Source: Rotaria socialis (Eukaryota; Rotifera; Eurotatoria; Philodinida; Philodinidae). Taken from it: a DNA stretch of 64,000 bases. The notes below the pieces were generated by a model. It was not told the origin of the DNA. It was given only the letters and a program-made list of their open reading frames with translations, and did no database searches. The stretch spans positions 124,001-188,000 of the forward strand of contig CAJNYU010001291.1 in the NCBI GenBank assembly GCA_905331475.1, read 5' to 3'. Shown here in pieces: positions 14,101 to 25,786 of this stretch; position 1 is the first letter of the stretch; each line of letters starts with the position of its first letter. The position numbers and the translations under genes are program-made.

Positions 14101-17100
14101 GGTCAAACCATATATGTTATGCAATTAAAAATTAAATATTTTGTTAATGATATTGCTGTACTCAGGTTTTTGTTTTATTTTTCATTTGACAATACTGATT
14201 TGAACTCTTTTGTGCTGTGTTTAGGCATTTTCTTACGCAACATTTTTTTTATTTGCAATTTCGACAAATGATTCTTGAGGATGCATTTGAAACTAACAGT
14301 GAACAAAAATTATCATTTGCAGCATTAGCTTATCAAGCTGAATATGGTGGATTAAATGAAAATGAACAATCGCCAACCAATTTTATCATTGAACATTATG
14401 GATCCAAGGATTTAATTAATGAGGTTTGAAAATCATCTTGAATAGAAAATTGTTTTTCTACATGTTTTCTTTTTTTTATATTAGTATGGTACTCAAAACT
14501 TACGCGAAGAAATTATTAAAAGACAACAAATCTATGCTGAATTAAATGATGTACAAGCTGAACAATTGTTTGTGGAAAGTGTGATGAAATTAGGTAAAAT
14601 ATTAGTTACTTTTTCTTCATCATTGTTAAAAGAATTAACCTATTAGAAAAATATCAATGATTCATATTAATAATCTCTAAATAAAGTAAATAATTCAATT
14701 ATATACTCATCTAAAATCGAGTGAACAATTTTTCACAAAAAAAGCAACCAACCGTGCTTGAATGGCATCTTGTTACAATTGAATCTCATTTGAACTACAT
14801 TTGAAATTGCAAACATTCGAGTTTTATTGCTTCGTCAATATGATTTCTACAACTCGTATGAAAGTAACCTAAACGATGACCATGAAAAAACTTCATTGTG
14901 CAAAAGCATGAACATAAATACAATGTCTATGCGAAAATCAAACTACGAGCGTACGCTGGAGTATATCAGTGTGGTTATTAGTCTTCTGTAGATTAAGGAG
15001 CTAGCTCAATAGCAGAGTTAAAATATTTTAAAATTGATCTCATCCATCGTAAACTAGCTGTCGATATTTACTGTTGAACCACAAATATAGAAGGATATCT
15101 CTCTTTTAAAAGGGTTTATCGACATTGTCATATTTTTATTCTCGATCAACAAAAGACTTTTGCTAAGTGATTTTGTATGAAGGTACGTTTTCTTGTCATT
15201 TTGACAACAACAAATCATACCGTTGTTGAAAGTATCCGTAATCTCCTCTTTATGTTTGCCTACACATCACTCGTATCATCCATAAGATTTCATTCATTCT
15301 GTTTGTCCTTTTGTTTATGCAATAACATGATTTTCTTTTCACATAGACAATTATGGTTATCATATGTATAAATTATACAAAGATCTAAAACGTGATGATG
15401 TATTTCTTGTTGGCATACGTTTAGAAGATGTATCAATTTGGCAAATAAAAAATCGGCAACAATCAGCAAAAGTGGCTTATCTCTGGGATCAAATTGAACG
15501 GATAGATTTTGATAAAAAAACATTTTCTATCATACTTAAACGTCAAGCAAGTGATGCAAAAATTAAATATTTAACTAATAATAGTAAAAAGTAATGTCTT
15601 TTAAATTTTCATATTTTTAATTGAAACTTATTCTCATCGTTTTCTTTTTTGAAATTACTTAATAGAGGAAAATATTTATTCAATCTCTGCTATGATACAT
15701 ATACATTTACAAAATCACTTCTTCTGCGTCATAATAGTCGATATAGTTTATTAAATGAACCGATCGGTGACGGTAAATTTAATATCAAAAGACAAACCTC
15801 TGAAAATGAAAATGTTATTTTCTTTTTTAATAATACAGTTGATTTCGTTCGTAATGGTTCCGATGCAGAAAGTGTCGATCACAATGTATGATTAATAGAT
15901 TAGATATTTTTTTTGTTTCTCTTAAGATTATTTGTTTCTACTGTATATAGGTTGATCAAACTCGATCTCGATCACATGAAAATTTAAGTACATTGGGAAA
16001 GTAAGATATTATGAATAGAAAAAAAAATTTTTTTTCAATAAATATGTTATTTTATAAAAAAAAATATATATAATAACATATTGATTTAGAAATGCACCAA
16101 TTAAGTCGCCTACAATAATTGTCTATGAAGTTGATTTATATAAAGACAGTCATAATAGTTTGGGTATGTCACTTATGGGTGATTCTACTTCAGGAGTTTT
16201 TATCAAATCAATTCAACAAATCGATGGAAGTGCAGCACGATCAAGAAAAATTCAAACAGGTTTGACGAATTATTGAGTAAATCTCTTTTTTTTCAATTTC
16301 GGAAAATGTTTCCGTATTTGATAGGCGATAGACTTTTATCATATAATGGAAATAATATTGGTGGTATGACGGTGCAAGAAGTAGCCAATGCTCTTAGTCT
16401 ATCACCAAATCCCTGTCAATTAAAATTGTCAAGACATGAAGTTCCAACACTAAATCAACGAGATCATTTTCAAAGACCAACGAGTGTTGATGCTGATTCT
16501 TTCCTACAGCAACAAAAACATAATAAATATTCGTCAAATACTTTATCAGTATGGTTATTTTATTATTTCAAGGATAGTAACTTCTTTTATGTTTTGTATT
16601 TTTAATATTGATAGACAACATGGTCACATGAAAATCATTCAAAAACTTTGCCAACAAAACGTCTTCTATCGAATGAAAGTATTCTTTCGCAAGCATCCGA
16701 CCTGTCAGCTACACATGATATCAAAAGTGCTGTATTTCCTGTAACAATAGATAAATTGGGTCATAATAGTCTCGGTTTTCTTGTTGTTGTATGTCATTTA
16801 ATAGTTTCGTTGATTCGAAAACATCAAAGTATTCATTTTTATTTTACAATTTTTCAAGGGTGGCCTTGATTCGGAAATTGAAGATCATGGAATCTATGTT
16901 AAAAGTATAACACCGGGTGGTCCTGCTTCAAAATCAAATTTATTAATAGAAGGTAACTAATTTTTTTTCCGTATTTCTATTCTTCATATGGAATGAGATT
17001 TATCTTTCTAGGTGACAAAATTCTTGAAGTAAATGGTTCTTCGTTAGCACGAGTAACACATGCTGAGGCTGTTGAATTATTTCGTGGAGCAACAGGGCCT

Positions 17101-20100
17101 AGATGCCATTTACTTGTTCAACGTCTAATTTTTCTCAATAGTTCACACTCATCATCGACAAAAAGAATCTATCCTTTCGCTCGCCCAGGTACTAAATTTA
17201 ATATTAACATGAAAGCTATCCTATATAAGCACATTGCGGCTATTTTAGATAATACATTTGAAGTTTTTCTAAACCGTAGCCCTACTGGTTTAGGTCTTAG
17301 TTTAACGGGTGGCACAGCTGAAAATAAACCCATCGAAGTTCTTGATATCTACCCCAATCAACCAGCTGCTCTATCAGGTCGATTAAATATTGGTGATGTT
17401 ATTTTATCAATCAACAGTATAACTATGCATAATAAAAATGTGCGAGTATGTATATTTTGCAAATAATTGCTAAGATGAAAACTATTTTTCTAGGATATAC
17501 CTTCGGTTATTGGTGACTCAACAGAAAATGTTAAAATTGTTGCATGTCGACCAGATCAGAGAGAATATCAAGATTATTTGGTTTATATCCTTTTTGTTTT
17601 CTTCTTATTGCTAAAGTAATAGAAACATTGCTTTTTTTTTCTTTACATCGATTTAGGATCGTCATATGAATAATGATAATCAATCACCTATACCATCACC
17701 AATGAATAATGAGCAATCTCGATGTACAAATGATGTAGTTCGTGATTTACCGCCAAAATCACCTGGTACTAGACGTTTTATGCCAAAAGTACCAATAAAA
17801 GTTAAACGCGGCGAGGTAAAGATTGATTTTAAGTGTGAAAATATACGTGGCAAATATAATTAAAGAATATCAACACTGAAAAGATGCTTTTTAAAAAAAA
17901 AGAGATTCAGTGTATGATTATTCTTTGGAGGTTACTTATATTTTTCATTTTTTTTTCGTTTTTAAAATCATTCTAACTGTCTGGCAATCATTACAACGCT
18001 TTTTTCAAACGCACATTAGGTTTTTGCCGTGATAATGAACAAAGAAAAAGATAGTGGTTTTGGTTTTACATTATCAGCAGGTTCATCATCGATCGGATAT
18101 CCACATATTCGATCGGTATTACGTGAACCTGCTCTATCTGCTGGATTGAAACATTGGGATCGTATTCTATCGATAAATGATACAGATTGTCAAACAATAA
18201 CGCATCGTGATCTTGTTGCACGGCTTCGTTATGCACCAACAGGTCCTGTACATTTTATTATCTATCGGCCACGTATTGAGGAAATTGTGCATGCAAAAGA
18301 AAGAAGCAGACAATTGCAAAATACATCATATGCATCAATAAGCGTTGGCGTGAGTTAGAGAGTGATGCTTTTCACTCTCTATTCTCCTTTGTGAGCACTT
18401 CTCATACATTAAAAAGAAAAGCTTCTTTTTGTTTCTATTTTTATTACACTTGCTAAAATTCTATTCATGCTATTTAACAATAGAACTCTGTTTGCGTGTT
18501 TGTGTGTGTGTTTGTGGATCTTTATTTGAGTGGAGATCAGTGACATCAATTTTTTATTATTCATATATTTATAGGATCAATCAGGCACAAGTATCTCAGC
18601 GCCACCGTCGCCTGTCATGCCTAGTAAACCGAATAAATCCGAATTGTTTAATAAGCCTGTGGTGAGATTTCAGATTTTTATTGTACAATATATATATTTA
18701 TATCATGTGTAACTGATGAATTTTTAGCAATATGAAAAAATCGAAGTTATATTACCTAAAGCTCCTCAAGGAACGTATGGTATTGGACTCAGTCAAGTCG
18801 ACCCTCAAAAGTCACTTGGTGGTATATTTATATGTGCTCTTCAACCAAATGGAATTGCTGAAAAAGATGGACGATTAAAGATTGATGATCGGCTATTATT
18901 CATAAATGATAATAGTACTGAGCAAATGTCTTATCGTGAAGTCGTAGAAGCATTAAAAGTGACAACAAAAAAAGGTGTTAAACTAATAATTGCTAGGTAT
19001 TATTTTTTTGCTTTTCAAAAACATATAATATATTGTCGTTTAACATTGAAATACATTTCATTCAATTTAGACCCATAAACGATTCTTCGACATCAAACAC
19101 AACAAATATAATTCCGAATAAAGAAATTCCAAAGGTAAATTCATATATTATTTGTATTGATTATAGAAAGTATAAAAATGGTATTTTAAATATTTTAGAC
19201 ACAAGAGGAAACGCCAATACCTAAGTCAACACCGCCAACTATTGCTTCATCGATTTTTGAAAAATTAGTACCACGTGAAAAACCAAAAATACTTCCTTTA
19301 ACAAAAATTGAAAAGCCCCAAGCAACTACTACTATGATTGCACCAACTTCTATAGAAATATCATCATCATCATCATCATCATCATCTGCAGCAGCAGCAA
19401 CTACAGTAGCTGATGTAGCTGCTACATCTTCGTTACCATCAGGTTCGGCATTAGCATCTCTGATTGGTAAAAAGATCAAACCATTATCATCGAATACTGC
19501 CGAAACAATCACAGATAAACAGCAGAATCAACCGATTGATATTAAGAAAAAAGATTCTCCTCTTTCACATACCGATGTCGATGAAGATACAAGTGATATA
19601 AAAACACCATTAATAAGTCCTCAATCACCAATAGCACCACCACCAACTATTCTAGAATTGATAGTACCACCTGCAAATTCAAAATTATCATCAGGTAAAT
19701 AAATAAATTTTGTAGCTGTTGATTTCAACTCTTATATCTTTTTCTTCTAGCATCTTCAAAAATTGATATTGCTAAACGAAAACAATATTATCAAGTAAGT
19801 AAATCGATTTAATTGCACTTAATTAACTTCATCATTCTCAATAGCAAGCTGCATCTAATGAAACTCTAATACTCAATGCTGGTGTTGCGGAAAAGATTGA
19901 AAATTTAACTATGCAATTAATCGATAAAATTAGTACACCAGCTATAACAATGGATACAACAACATTAATGGATGAATGTCGTGAAGTCGATATAAAAATT
20001 GGTCCTGATGATGAGTATTTAGAAGAGTTTCGAGTAAATCGTTTTTAATTTTATTAAAAAGCAGAAATTGATTACAATAAAAATATATTATCTAGACATT

Positions 20101-21038
20101 AAAAGCTATCAATGAACATGAACCAGTCGAATTCAGTTCTGTGGCAATGTTAGCTGAATATAAAACACTAAATCGTTTTCAAAATATAATTCCGTATGAT
20201 TTTAATCGTGTTGTGCTTTCAACTAAACCAGATTATATCAATGCGAGTTACATAGCAATACCAATTGGAGATAAATCAATGAAATATATTATTTGTCCAC
20301 CACCACTACCTGATAGTATCAGTCAGTATTATTTATTGTACTAGTTTTTGACATAAATATATTATCAATGTATTTACTGCTTAGATGATTTTTGGCAAAT
20401 GATTTTTGAAGCAAAAGTTAAATGCATGATAGGCATATTTAATGATCAAGATTTAAAAAAAATGAAATGTCCTGCCTATTGGCCAACTAGTATCAAAACA
20501 GCAATGACACTTTCACCATTGTAAGTGATGCATATTGATCTTGTTTTTTGTACTAAAATTTTCTGTCGTATCTTTTTTCAGTTTATCTTTGACACTAATA
20601 AAAAGTCGTCAATTAGATGAAAGTATTGATATCAAAGAATTTCGTATTCGTGCTAGTGAACAACCACATCAAAAACAAGAACATTCAATTATATTTTTAA
20701 CATATAATAAATGGCCACAGGATGACAAGATCCCACGTGATACGCACTCATTTCTTAATCTTATACATTTAGCACATTCATATCAAACAAGTGATACACC
20801 ATTATTGATTCATTGTAATACAGGTGTTGGACGAACAGGATGTGCATTATTAATAAGTTTACTTCTAATTAAAATGATACGTGGAAGAACATTAGATATT
20901 TACCAAATGGCTAAAGAATTGCGACGTCAACGTTGTGGTATTGTTCAAACTGAGCAACAATATCGATTTATTTATGACTGTGCGCGTGATGCACTTAACA
21001 TGGCTATCGAACTCTCAATCATGCAAAGTGCACAATAA
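11169..21038 (+). CDS. PTPN13: PTPN13-like protein tyrosine phosphatase (FERM, five PDZ, PTP)
   Basis: Twenty-nine exons, from 11169-11291 to 20582-21038, join with consistent phases into 1831 codons plus stop. A coiled-coil segment (RLLNKKRKLEQLRAQLN) at about 125-155 is followed by a FERM domain at about 245-580 (QVMVLLPNNN, HFLTQHFFYLQFRQMI, LEDVSIWQIK). Five PDZ domains lie near residues 632-715, 788-885, 925-1010, 1065-1155 and 1206-1295 (SLGMSL, SLGFLV, GLGLSLTGG, GFGFTLSAG, GIGLSQ). A Ser/Ala/Pro-rich linker precedes the PTP domain at 1560-1820. The P-loop HCNTGVGRTG is intact, with the Cys codon at 20814 and its Arg present; DYINASYI and QTEQQY are present. The WPD loop reads WPQDD, so the usual general-acid Asp is Gln. 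No KIND domain is found N-terminally, and the protein is shorter than the roughly 2,500-residue vertebrate form. It is expected to be a submembrane scaffold phosphatase. AATAAA overlaps the stop codon. Confidence 0.92.
11292..12002 (+). repeat. First PTPN13-like intron with (TA)n tract
   Basis: This 711-bp intron has a TA microsatellite at about 11512-11538. Nothing coding is seen. Introns 12667-13670 and 14594-15346 of the same gene are also long; most others are near 50-70 bp. Confidence 0.7.
13521..13640 (+). repeat. Four tandem 30-bp repeats in an intron
   Basis: Four abutting copies of a 30-bp AT-rich unit beginning TTTATTATTTGTATTATAAT differ only at one T/C position near the 3' end. 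They lie 30 bp before the exon at 13671, in the intron ahead of the FERM domain. A simple minisatellite is the best reading; there are no spacers, so it is not a CRISPR-like array. Confidence 0.9.
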
Positions 21039-21237
21039 AAACAATGTTTTTGCTTCTTGTTTTTGTTTTTAAATAACTATTATATATTTTTCTCTGTGGT
21101 TCTGACATATCAGAACGAAAAAGTAAAAAAAACGAACATGTATATGATAAGCTTGTATATCTAATCTTCTTAGTAAACATTACAATTATTTTAACAGAAG
21201 GTAAAACAACTTTTGATTCAACACAAGCAGACAAAAC

Positions 21238-21634
21238 TTTTCAAACAAAGCGCCTAAACCCAAAAAAAGACAATAATCGAGAATAAGTGAACATGTTTGG
21301 ATGACAACTAGCATTCCCAGCTGCGAACGAAAAGCGCCCATTTGTCGTCCTTTTTATGCACTTGAACACATTTTCATCGGAAAAAAGAATATAAATCCAT
21401 ACAAATAAATGGGATAAGTGGTCATTTTTTTTGAAAGGCTGCTCAAGTATGAAAGAAACCATCATCCCCCCCCCTCGTTTTTTTGTGTGCATTTGCGTGT
21501 GGATTATAGATGAAAGCGCATAAAAACGACGACAAATGGGCGCGTTTCGTCCACAACTGGATACTCAGGTTGACATCCAAATACGCCCACTTTTTCTCGA
21601 TTTTTTGTGTTTCTTTTGTTTAGGCGGATTTTTT
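21238..21634. mobile_element. Foldback repeat abutting the PIG-L gene
   Basis: The left arm (about 21240-21363) and right arm (about 21513-21632) are reverse complements at roughly three quarters identity. They share blocks such as GCGCCCATTTGTCGTC and CGCCTAAAC. The loop contains a C9 run. The right arm ends about 25 bases before the deacetylase ATG, so the element forms its immediate upstream region. No target duplication is clear and the superfamily is unassigned. Confidence 0.7.
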
Positions 21635-21659
21635 GAAAAACTTTATCTATTTGGGTATT

Positions 21660-22556
21660 ATGAATTCTGCATTAGCTGTACTAGTTGTCATTGCACATCC
21701 TGATGATGAAACTATTTTCGCAGGCTTTATTCATGCGTTAGTACATAAACTTCATGCTACTGTTGATCTTGTTTGTGTAACCAATGGTGAAGGTGGTTTT
21801 CGACATTCTGCACCATGTGAATACTTATACGACAATCTAGAACTATCAAATGAAAGTATTGGTCGGCAACATTTACCACGTATACGTAAACAAGAATTAT
21901 TTGCTAGTGGGAAAATATTAGGAATTCGAAAATATTTTTTCTTCGATCAATTAGATTTAAAATATGATCGAAATGTTGATATTGTTTTTGCTGAACAATG
22001 GAATAAAAAACTAATCATTGAATTACTTGAACAAGTCATAATAACGGGTAACAGTACTCATGGCTATGATGTAATGCTTATTATGCTACCAAGTACTCAA
22101 TCACATGGTCATCATACAGCATCAGGTTTGTTAGCACTTGAGACGATAGAACATTTACAAAAAAATAAATCATCGAATATAAAAATTCCCACGGTTATTG
22201 GTGGAGCAGAATTTGTTTTGAACGAGTTACCAACATATTTATCGAATCCATTAGTAGAAATATGTTCAATTTTACCAAATGAATTCCGATTTAATCGTAC
22301 ATGGAAGTTAAGTAGTACAACTAATATTCCTGATTATCAAACAATCGTGACTTGGGCATGTAGCGAGCATAAATCTCAAGGTAGTTTAATAGCTGAAACA
22401 TTAACAACATTCACAAGAGAACATGAACAATATTTTTATTTTTCCATTAATAATGAACAACATGATAGAACACGCATTCAGCTAATTGAACATATTTTTA
22501 AGCAACTAGCTCACATTCATGAATATAATACCGGAAATGTTCTTAAGCAACAATAA
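21660..22556 (+). CDS. PIG-L (LmbE-like) family deacetylase, intronless
   Basis: This is one uninterrupted frame of 298 codons from the ATG at 21660; an in-frame ATG at 21633 would add nine residues. A hydrophobic strand leads to AHPDDE at residues 12-17, the metal-binding and catalytic motif of the GlcNAc-PI de-N-acetylase/LmbE superfamily. SHGHH at about 148-152 supplies the third metal ligand. TNGEGGFR and the LPRIRKQELFASGKILGI helix fit bacterial-type members. There is no membrane anchor as in the ER enzyme PIG-L, so a soluble deacetylase of an N-acetylated sugar conjugate is likelier; the substrate is unknown. Lack of introns among intron-dense neighbours suggests bacterial transfer or retroposition. 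The stop codon lies inside AATAAA. Confidence 0.85.
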   Translation: MNSALAVLVVIAHPDDETIFAGFIHALVHKLHATVDLVCVTNGEGGFRHSAPCEYLYDNLELSNESIGRQHLPRIRKQELFASGKILGIRKYFFFDQLDLKYDRNVDIVFAEQWNKKLIIELLEQVIITGNSTHGYDVMLIMLPSTQSHGHHTASGLLALETIEHLQKNKSSNIKIPTVIGGAEFVLNELPTYLSNPLVEICSILPNEFRFNRTWKLSSTTNIPDYQTIVTWACSEHKSQGSLIAETLTTFTREHEQYFYFSINNEQHDRTRIQLIEHIFKQLAHIHEYNTGNVLKQQ

Positions 22557-23703
22557 AAAGCATTACAGGAATTCACGATGTGGAAGTCATTTCCTCTCTT
22601 TCATTCGGCTTAGACTTATGTCTAGTGTAGCAATTTAGACATCACTTACAATATCCATTAATTGAAGCAACGTAAATTTGTTCATTTTTTTATCATATTT
22701 TTTTTTCTCTCTCTCTCTCTCTCTATTTTTTTCTGTTATATTTTTCTCGTATCCATAAATAGAGGATTAAAAAATTCTTCGGTAAAATAAATAGTTCGTG
22801 ACAAACACTTTTCCTTCTTATATGCCTCAAGCTAACTCATCAGAGTCTATGAACGTCGACATTACACGCTATGAGTCCTTGTTGTTTACCATCCACTGCT
22901 ATTATACTATTAAATAATAAGAGCAATTAAATGATTTCGAACGATGCAAAGTTCTATATAAATTAGGGAAGTTGAAAGCTTTTGCACTATTTTATTTATA
23001 ATATTCTCAAAGAATGCGTTTTGCATTATCAAAAGATGCTCTGTTGCCTTATTTTTAGATCTACCTTCTAGTATAGAAGAATTTCGATACCGCCGTACTA
23101 ATGACTTAACGTTCCTTCTTGTCCTTTTTTCCCTTTATTGTATTGTTAGATTTTTCTATACAGAATTGATCGTTATTTTCTTCTGTTTTTTATATATCAT
23201 CTACGTCATCACTTGTATTTTTTTTTCTTCAAGTTCAGTTCTTCTAGGTCGATCTAGTAATTATTTGTATATGTGTATGTGACTTGAGTTCAAATAGATA
23301 TGCGGAACCAACGAGACAGGGTGTCAATCTCAAATCTGTATAGATCGTTAAAAAGCTTTCATATTCTTGCCCGATGAATCGACAACGGCTGCTGACAACG
23401 ATTGAACTCTTGAGTTTTATTCTATTGTATACGTCTCTTGCTTCACTCCCCCCTCTCCCCCCTCCCTCCCCTAGTCGACAGTACTCTTTATTTTCTTACT
23501 GCACTTCTGAAGTAACGATTGGCAAAGAAAGAATAGAAAGATCCTATCTTGTTGAATTAGAAAGGAAGCAACTGAGTGATTGAACAGAATCGATAATAGT
23601 CCATTGAAATAAGAAATAATTGCAGTACGTTCTCTACGTTTTTTTGTTTTATTTTACTTTCATCATTTTAGATAACAGTTATTAATTAAACAATCTTCTA
23701 AAA
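22557..23703. repeat. Intergenic with (TC)n tract
   Basis: A TC microsatellite lies at about 22705-22724. A 69-codon frame at 23374-23583 has low-complexity Pro-rich content and no family, so it is more likely leader or spacer sequence. Confidence 0.5.
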
Positions 23704-24048
23704 ATGAGCATTCACAACATCACTGTATTTTGTATATTCATCGCTATGGTCATTCCATTATTGGCTTTTTCTACATCGAATCAAGAAATAATTGATGATC
23801 TTAGCAATGAAGTTGATCGATTTGAAGAAGTAAATCGTCAAAGTCGACAACTATTCTATTCCCCTCTTAATAGAAATCAACTTTACAAAAATGAGCATAT
23901 TCTCTTGAAGAAAACAGCCGATTTTCAAGAAATTTTAAAACCATGCAATCAAATACCGGCAAGTGGTCGTGGTAACGATTATGCTAATTGTATACGTCAA
24001 CGTATGTTACTTTTGGGAAGAAAGCGCAGACAAACAAGTTATGAATAA
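23704..24048 (+). CDS. Putative secreted peptide (neuropeptide-like) precursor
   Basis: A single frame of 114 residues starts at ATG 23704 after an A-rich leader. Residues about 4-23 are a clear signal peptide (VFCIFIAMVIPLLAF). A dibasic KK lies at 69-70 and a strong furin/prohormone site RKRR at 106-109, directly preceded by Gly105. This would release a peptide of about 34 residues ending in Leu-Leu-Leu-amide, with only two cysteines (81 and 96) to form one ring. Signal peptide, flanking basic sites, amidation Gly and a paired-Cys ring are the usual grammar of a peptide hormone, but I do not recognise the family. AATAAA lies at 24236. Confidence 0.6.
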   Translation: MSIHNITVFCIFIAMVIPLLAFSTSNQEIIDDLSNEVDRFEEVNRQSRQLFYSPLNRNQLYKNEHILLKKTADFQEILKPCNQIPASGRGNDYANCIRQRMLLLGRKRRQTSYE

Positions 24049-25446
24049 TCAATTTACCAAATTTAAAAAATAGTTTTTTCTTTCCCATCATCAGATTTAT
24101 CCTGTTGGCATAAATTTCGGTGCATGCTTTATCATACGTATTCAGTCACATGCTTTCTTTTTCTGTAACATTTCCTTTTAAATTATTACTATTCTATTTT
24201 TTTTGCCTACGCGGTCAACAAATGTCGTTTGAAGTAATAAATAAAAGACCTGAAACTAATTAAATTTTCGTATAAGAATGCTACATTATGAAATTATAGA
24301 CCGATTAATTGTTTCTTTTTCTGTGTTCTACGCCAGATAAAGAAAAGCAATCGGGTATAAAATAGTCTGTATGCATTGAGATATGATTAGTTACCTTTTA
24401 GTCGGCGCCTTCATTCAAATTATCGATTATATGTGATCGAATCGTGTTTTATATTCTCCAGCGTATGATGTGTTGATCAATCGATCAATCATACGAACGC
24501 ATACATACAGAAGTACAATTATAGAATCGACTATTATTATTTGCAAGAATGATCATCATTCCAAAAGTTGTTCTGTTTGATTGGTCTTATGTCTCATGTT
24601 TTGTTCATGGTAATAAAAACATGAAACAAAAAGAAACAATGAAAGTATAATTTCGTAGAAACTTTAATTATTTATATTCATCTTTTTTAAGTCTACATCT
24701 TTCAAGTTCTGTTTTCACGTCATGTTGACAAATACTTCTAGTCACACCATGAAGAAGTAACAAAAAGTTGTTTTACAGTATGATTAGTAGCAAAAAATGA
24801 ACGAAGAAAAAACGATAAACGTATCATATGAGGAATTTTTTAATATTTGATTAATCAATATATAGAATATGTATTGTAATGACAGAATAATATCACATTT
24901 TTTAATAATTACTAAATCACGTGTGGAATATATTTTACTACTAAAAAAGAAAGAGAGGATCATCATATATAAATAAACGTTTTTTTCATTGATAAAAAAA
25001 TATAATATAATTAATCTAGCAGGTTAAGTCAAATTAAGCCGAAGCATTTCCTAACATATCAAATTTAAATATTCTAAATCTGTTTCTCATTGGCTGAATG
25101 AAACTTAATTTACTTACTCAACTATATTCATAGAAAAATAACTTCCTATGAAAGAAAAGAAATTTATATCAGATATTGTTACTATCTGATTTCATTCATC
25201 AAGACTACAATACGATCATTTTGAAATATTGGCAGATAATAATCTTTGTTGCTCTACCAAATCCGATCTATCTATAAAAAAAATCATTTTCTAATCAAAC
25301 GATGAAAGGAAATATTTTTAATAAAGTACTTGATATACTAAACAAGTTGGCCCTACGCTTTTTACTCTAAATATCATCATGTTATTCAAAAACTTATTTA
25401 CGAATTTAGTTTCATTCTTCATTATACCTTCATTTTCCACGTCTAA
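24049..25446. other. Intergenic, no gene seen
   Basis: This is the 3' UTR of the peptide gene followed by AT-rich DNA without protein-like frames or clear repeats. Confidence 0.5.
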
Positions 25447-25786
25447 CAAGGCAAGGTTCCTGAGTGTGTCTCTGAGATTTTAACCAAAAGTAAATGGATG
25501 TGTCAGGTCTAGTATTGCTATCTCAAATATATAAAAATTAGCGGTCCAAAGCGAACGAATGAAAAAATAAATTTTTTAATACTCTGAGGGGTACCGCGAA
25601 CGAATTGCTTTGATAACAAAGTACTGGCGTTCCCCTCAGGGTATTAGAAAATTTGTTCACTTAAATTTTTTCATTCGTTTGCTCTGGGCCGTTAATTTAT
25701 ATATATTTGAGATAACAATATTTAACCTGACACATCCATTTACTTTTGATTAAAATCTCAGAGACACACTCAGGAACCTTCCCTCG
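25447..25786. mobile_element. Foldback MITE, PIF/Harbinger-like, 340 bp
   Basis: Two arms of about 150 bp are near-perfect reverse complements (left AAGGTTCCTGAGTGTGTCTC, right GAGACACACTCAGGAACCTT). They surround a short centre that is itself partly palindromic (CTGAGGGG and CCCCTCAG). TAA lies directly outside both ends (25444-25446 and 25787-25789), fitting the TWA target duplication of PIF/Harbinger elements. It has no ORF. Confidence 0.75.

Noticed and set aside
23374-23583. 69-codon frame upstream of the peptide precursor
   Set aside because: It is low-complexity and Pro-rich from a CCCCTCCC tract and has no recognisable family; more likely leader or spacer.
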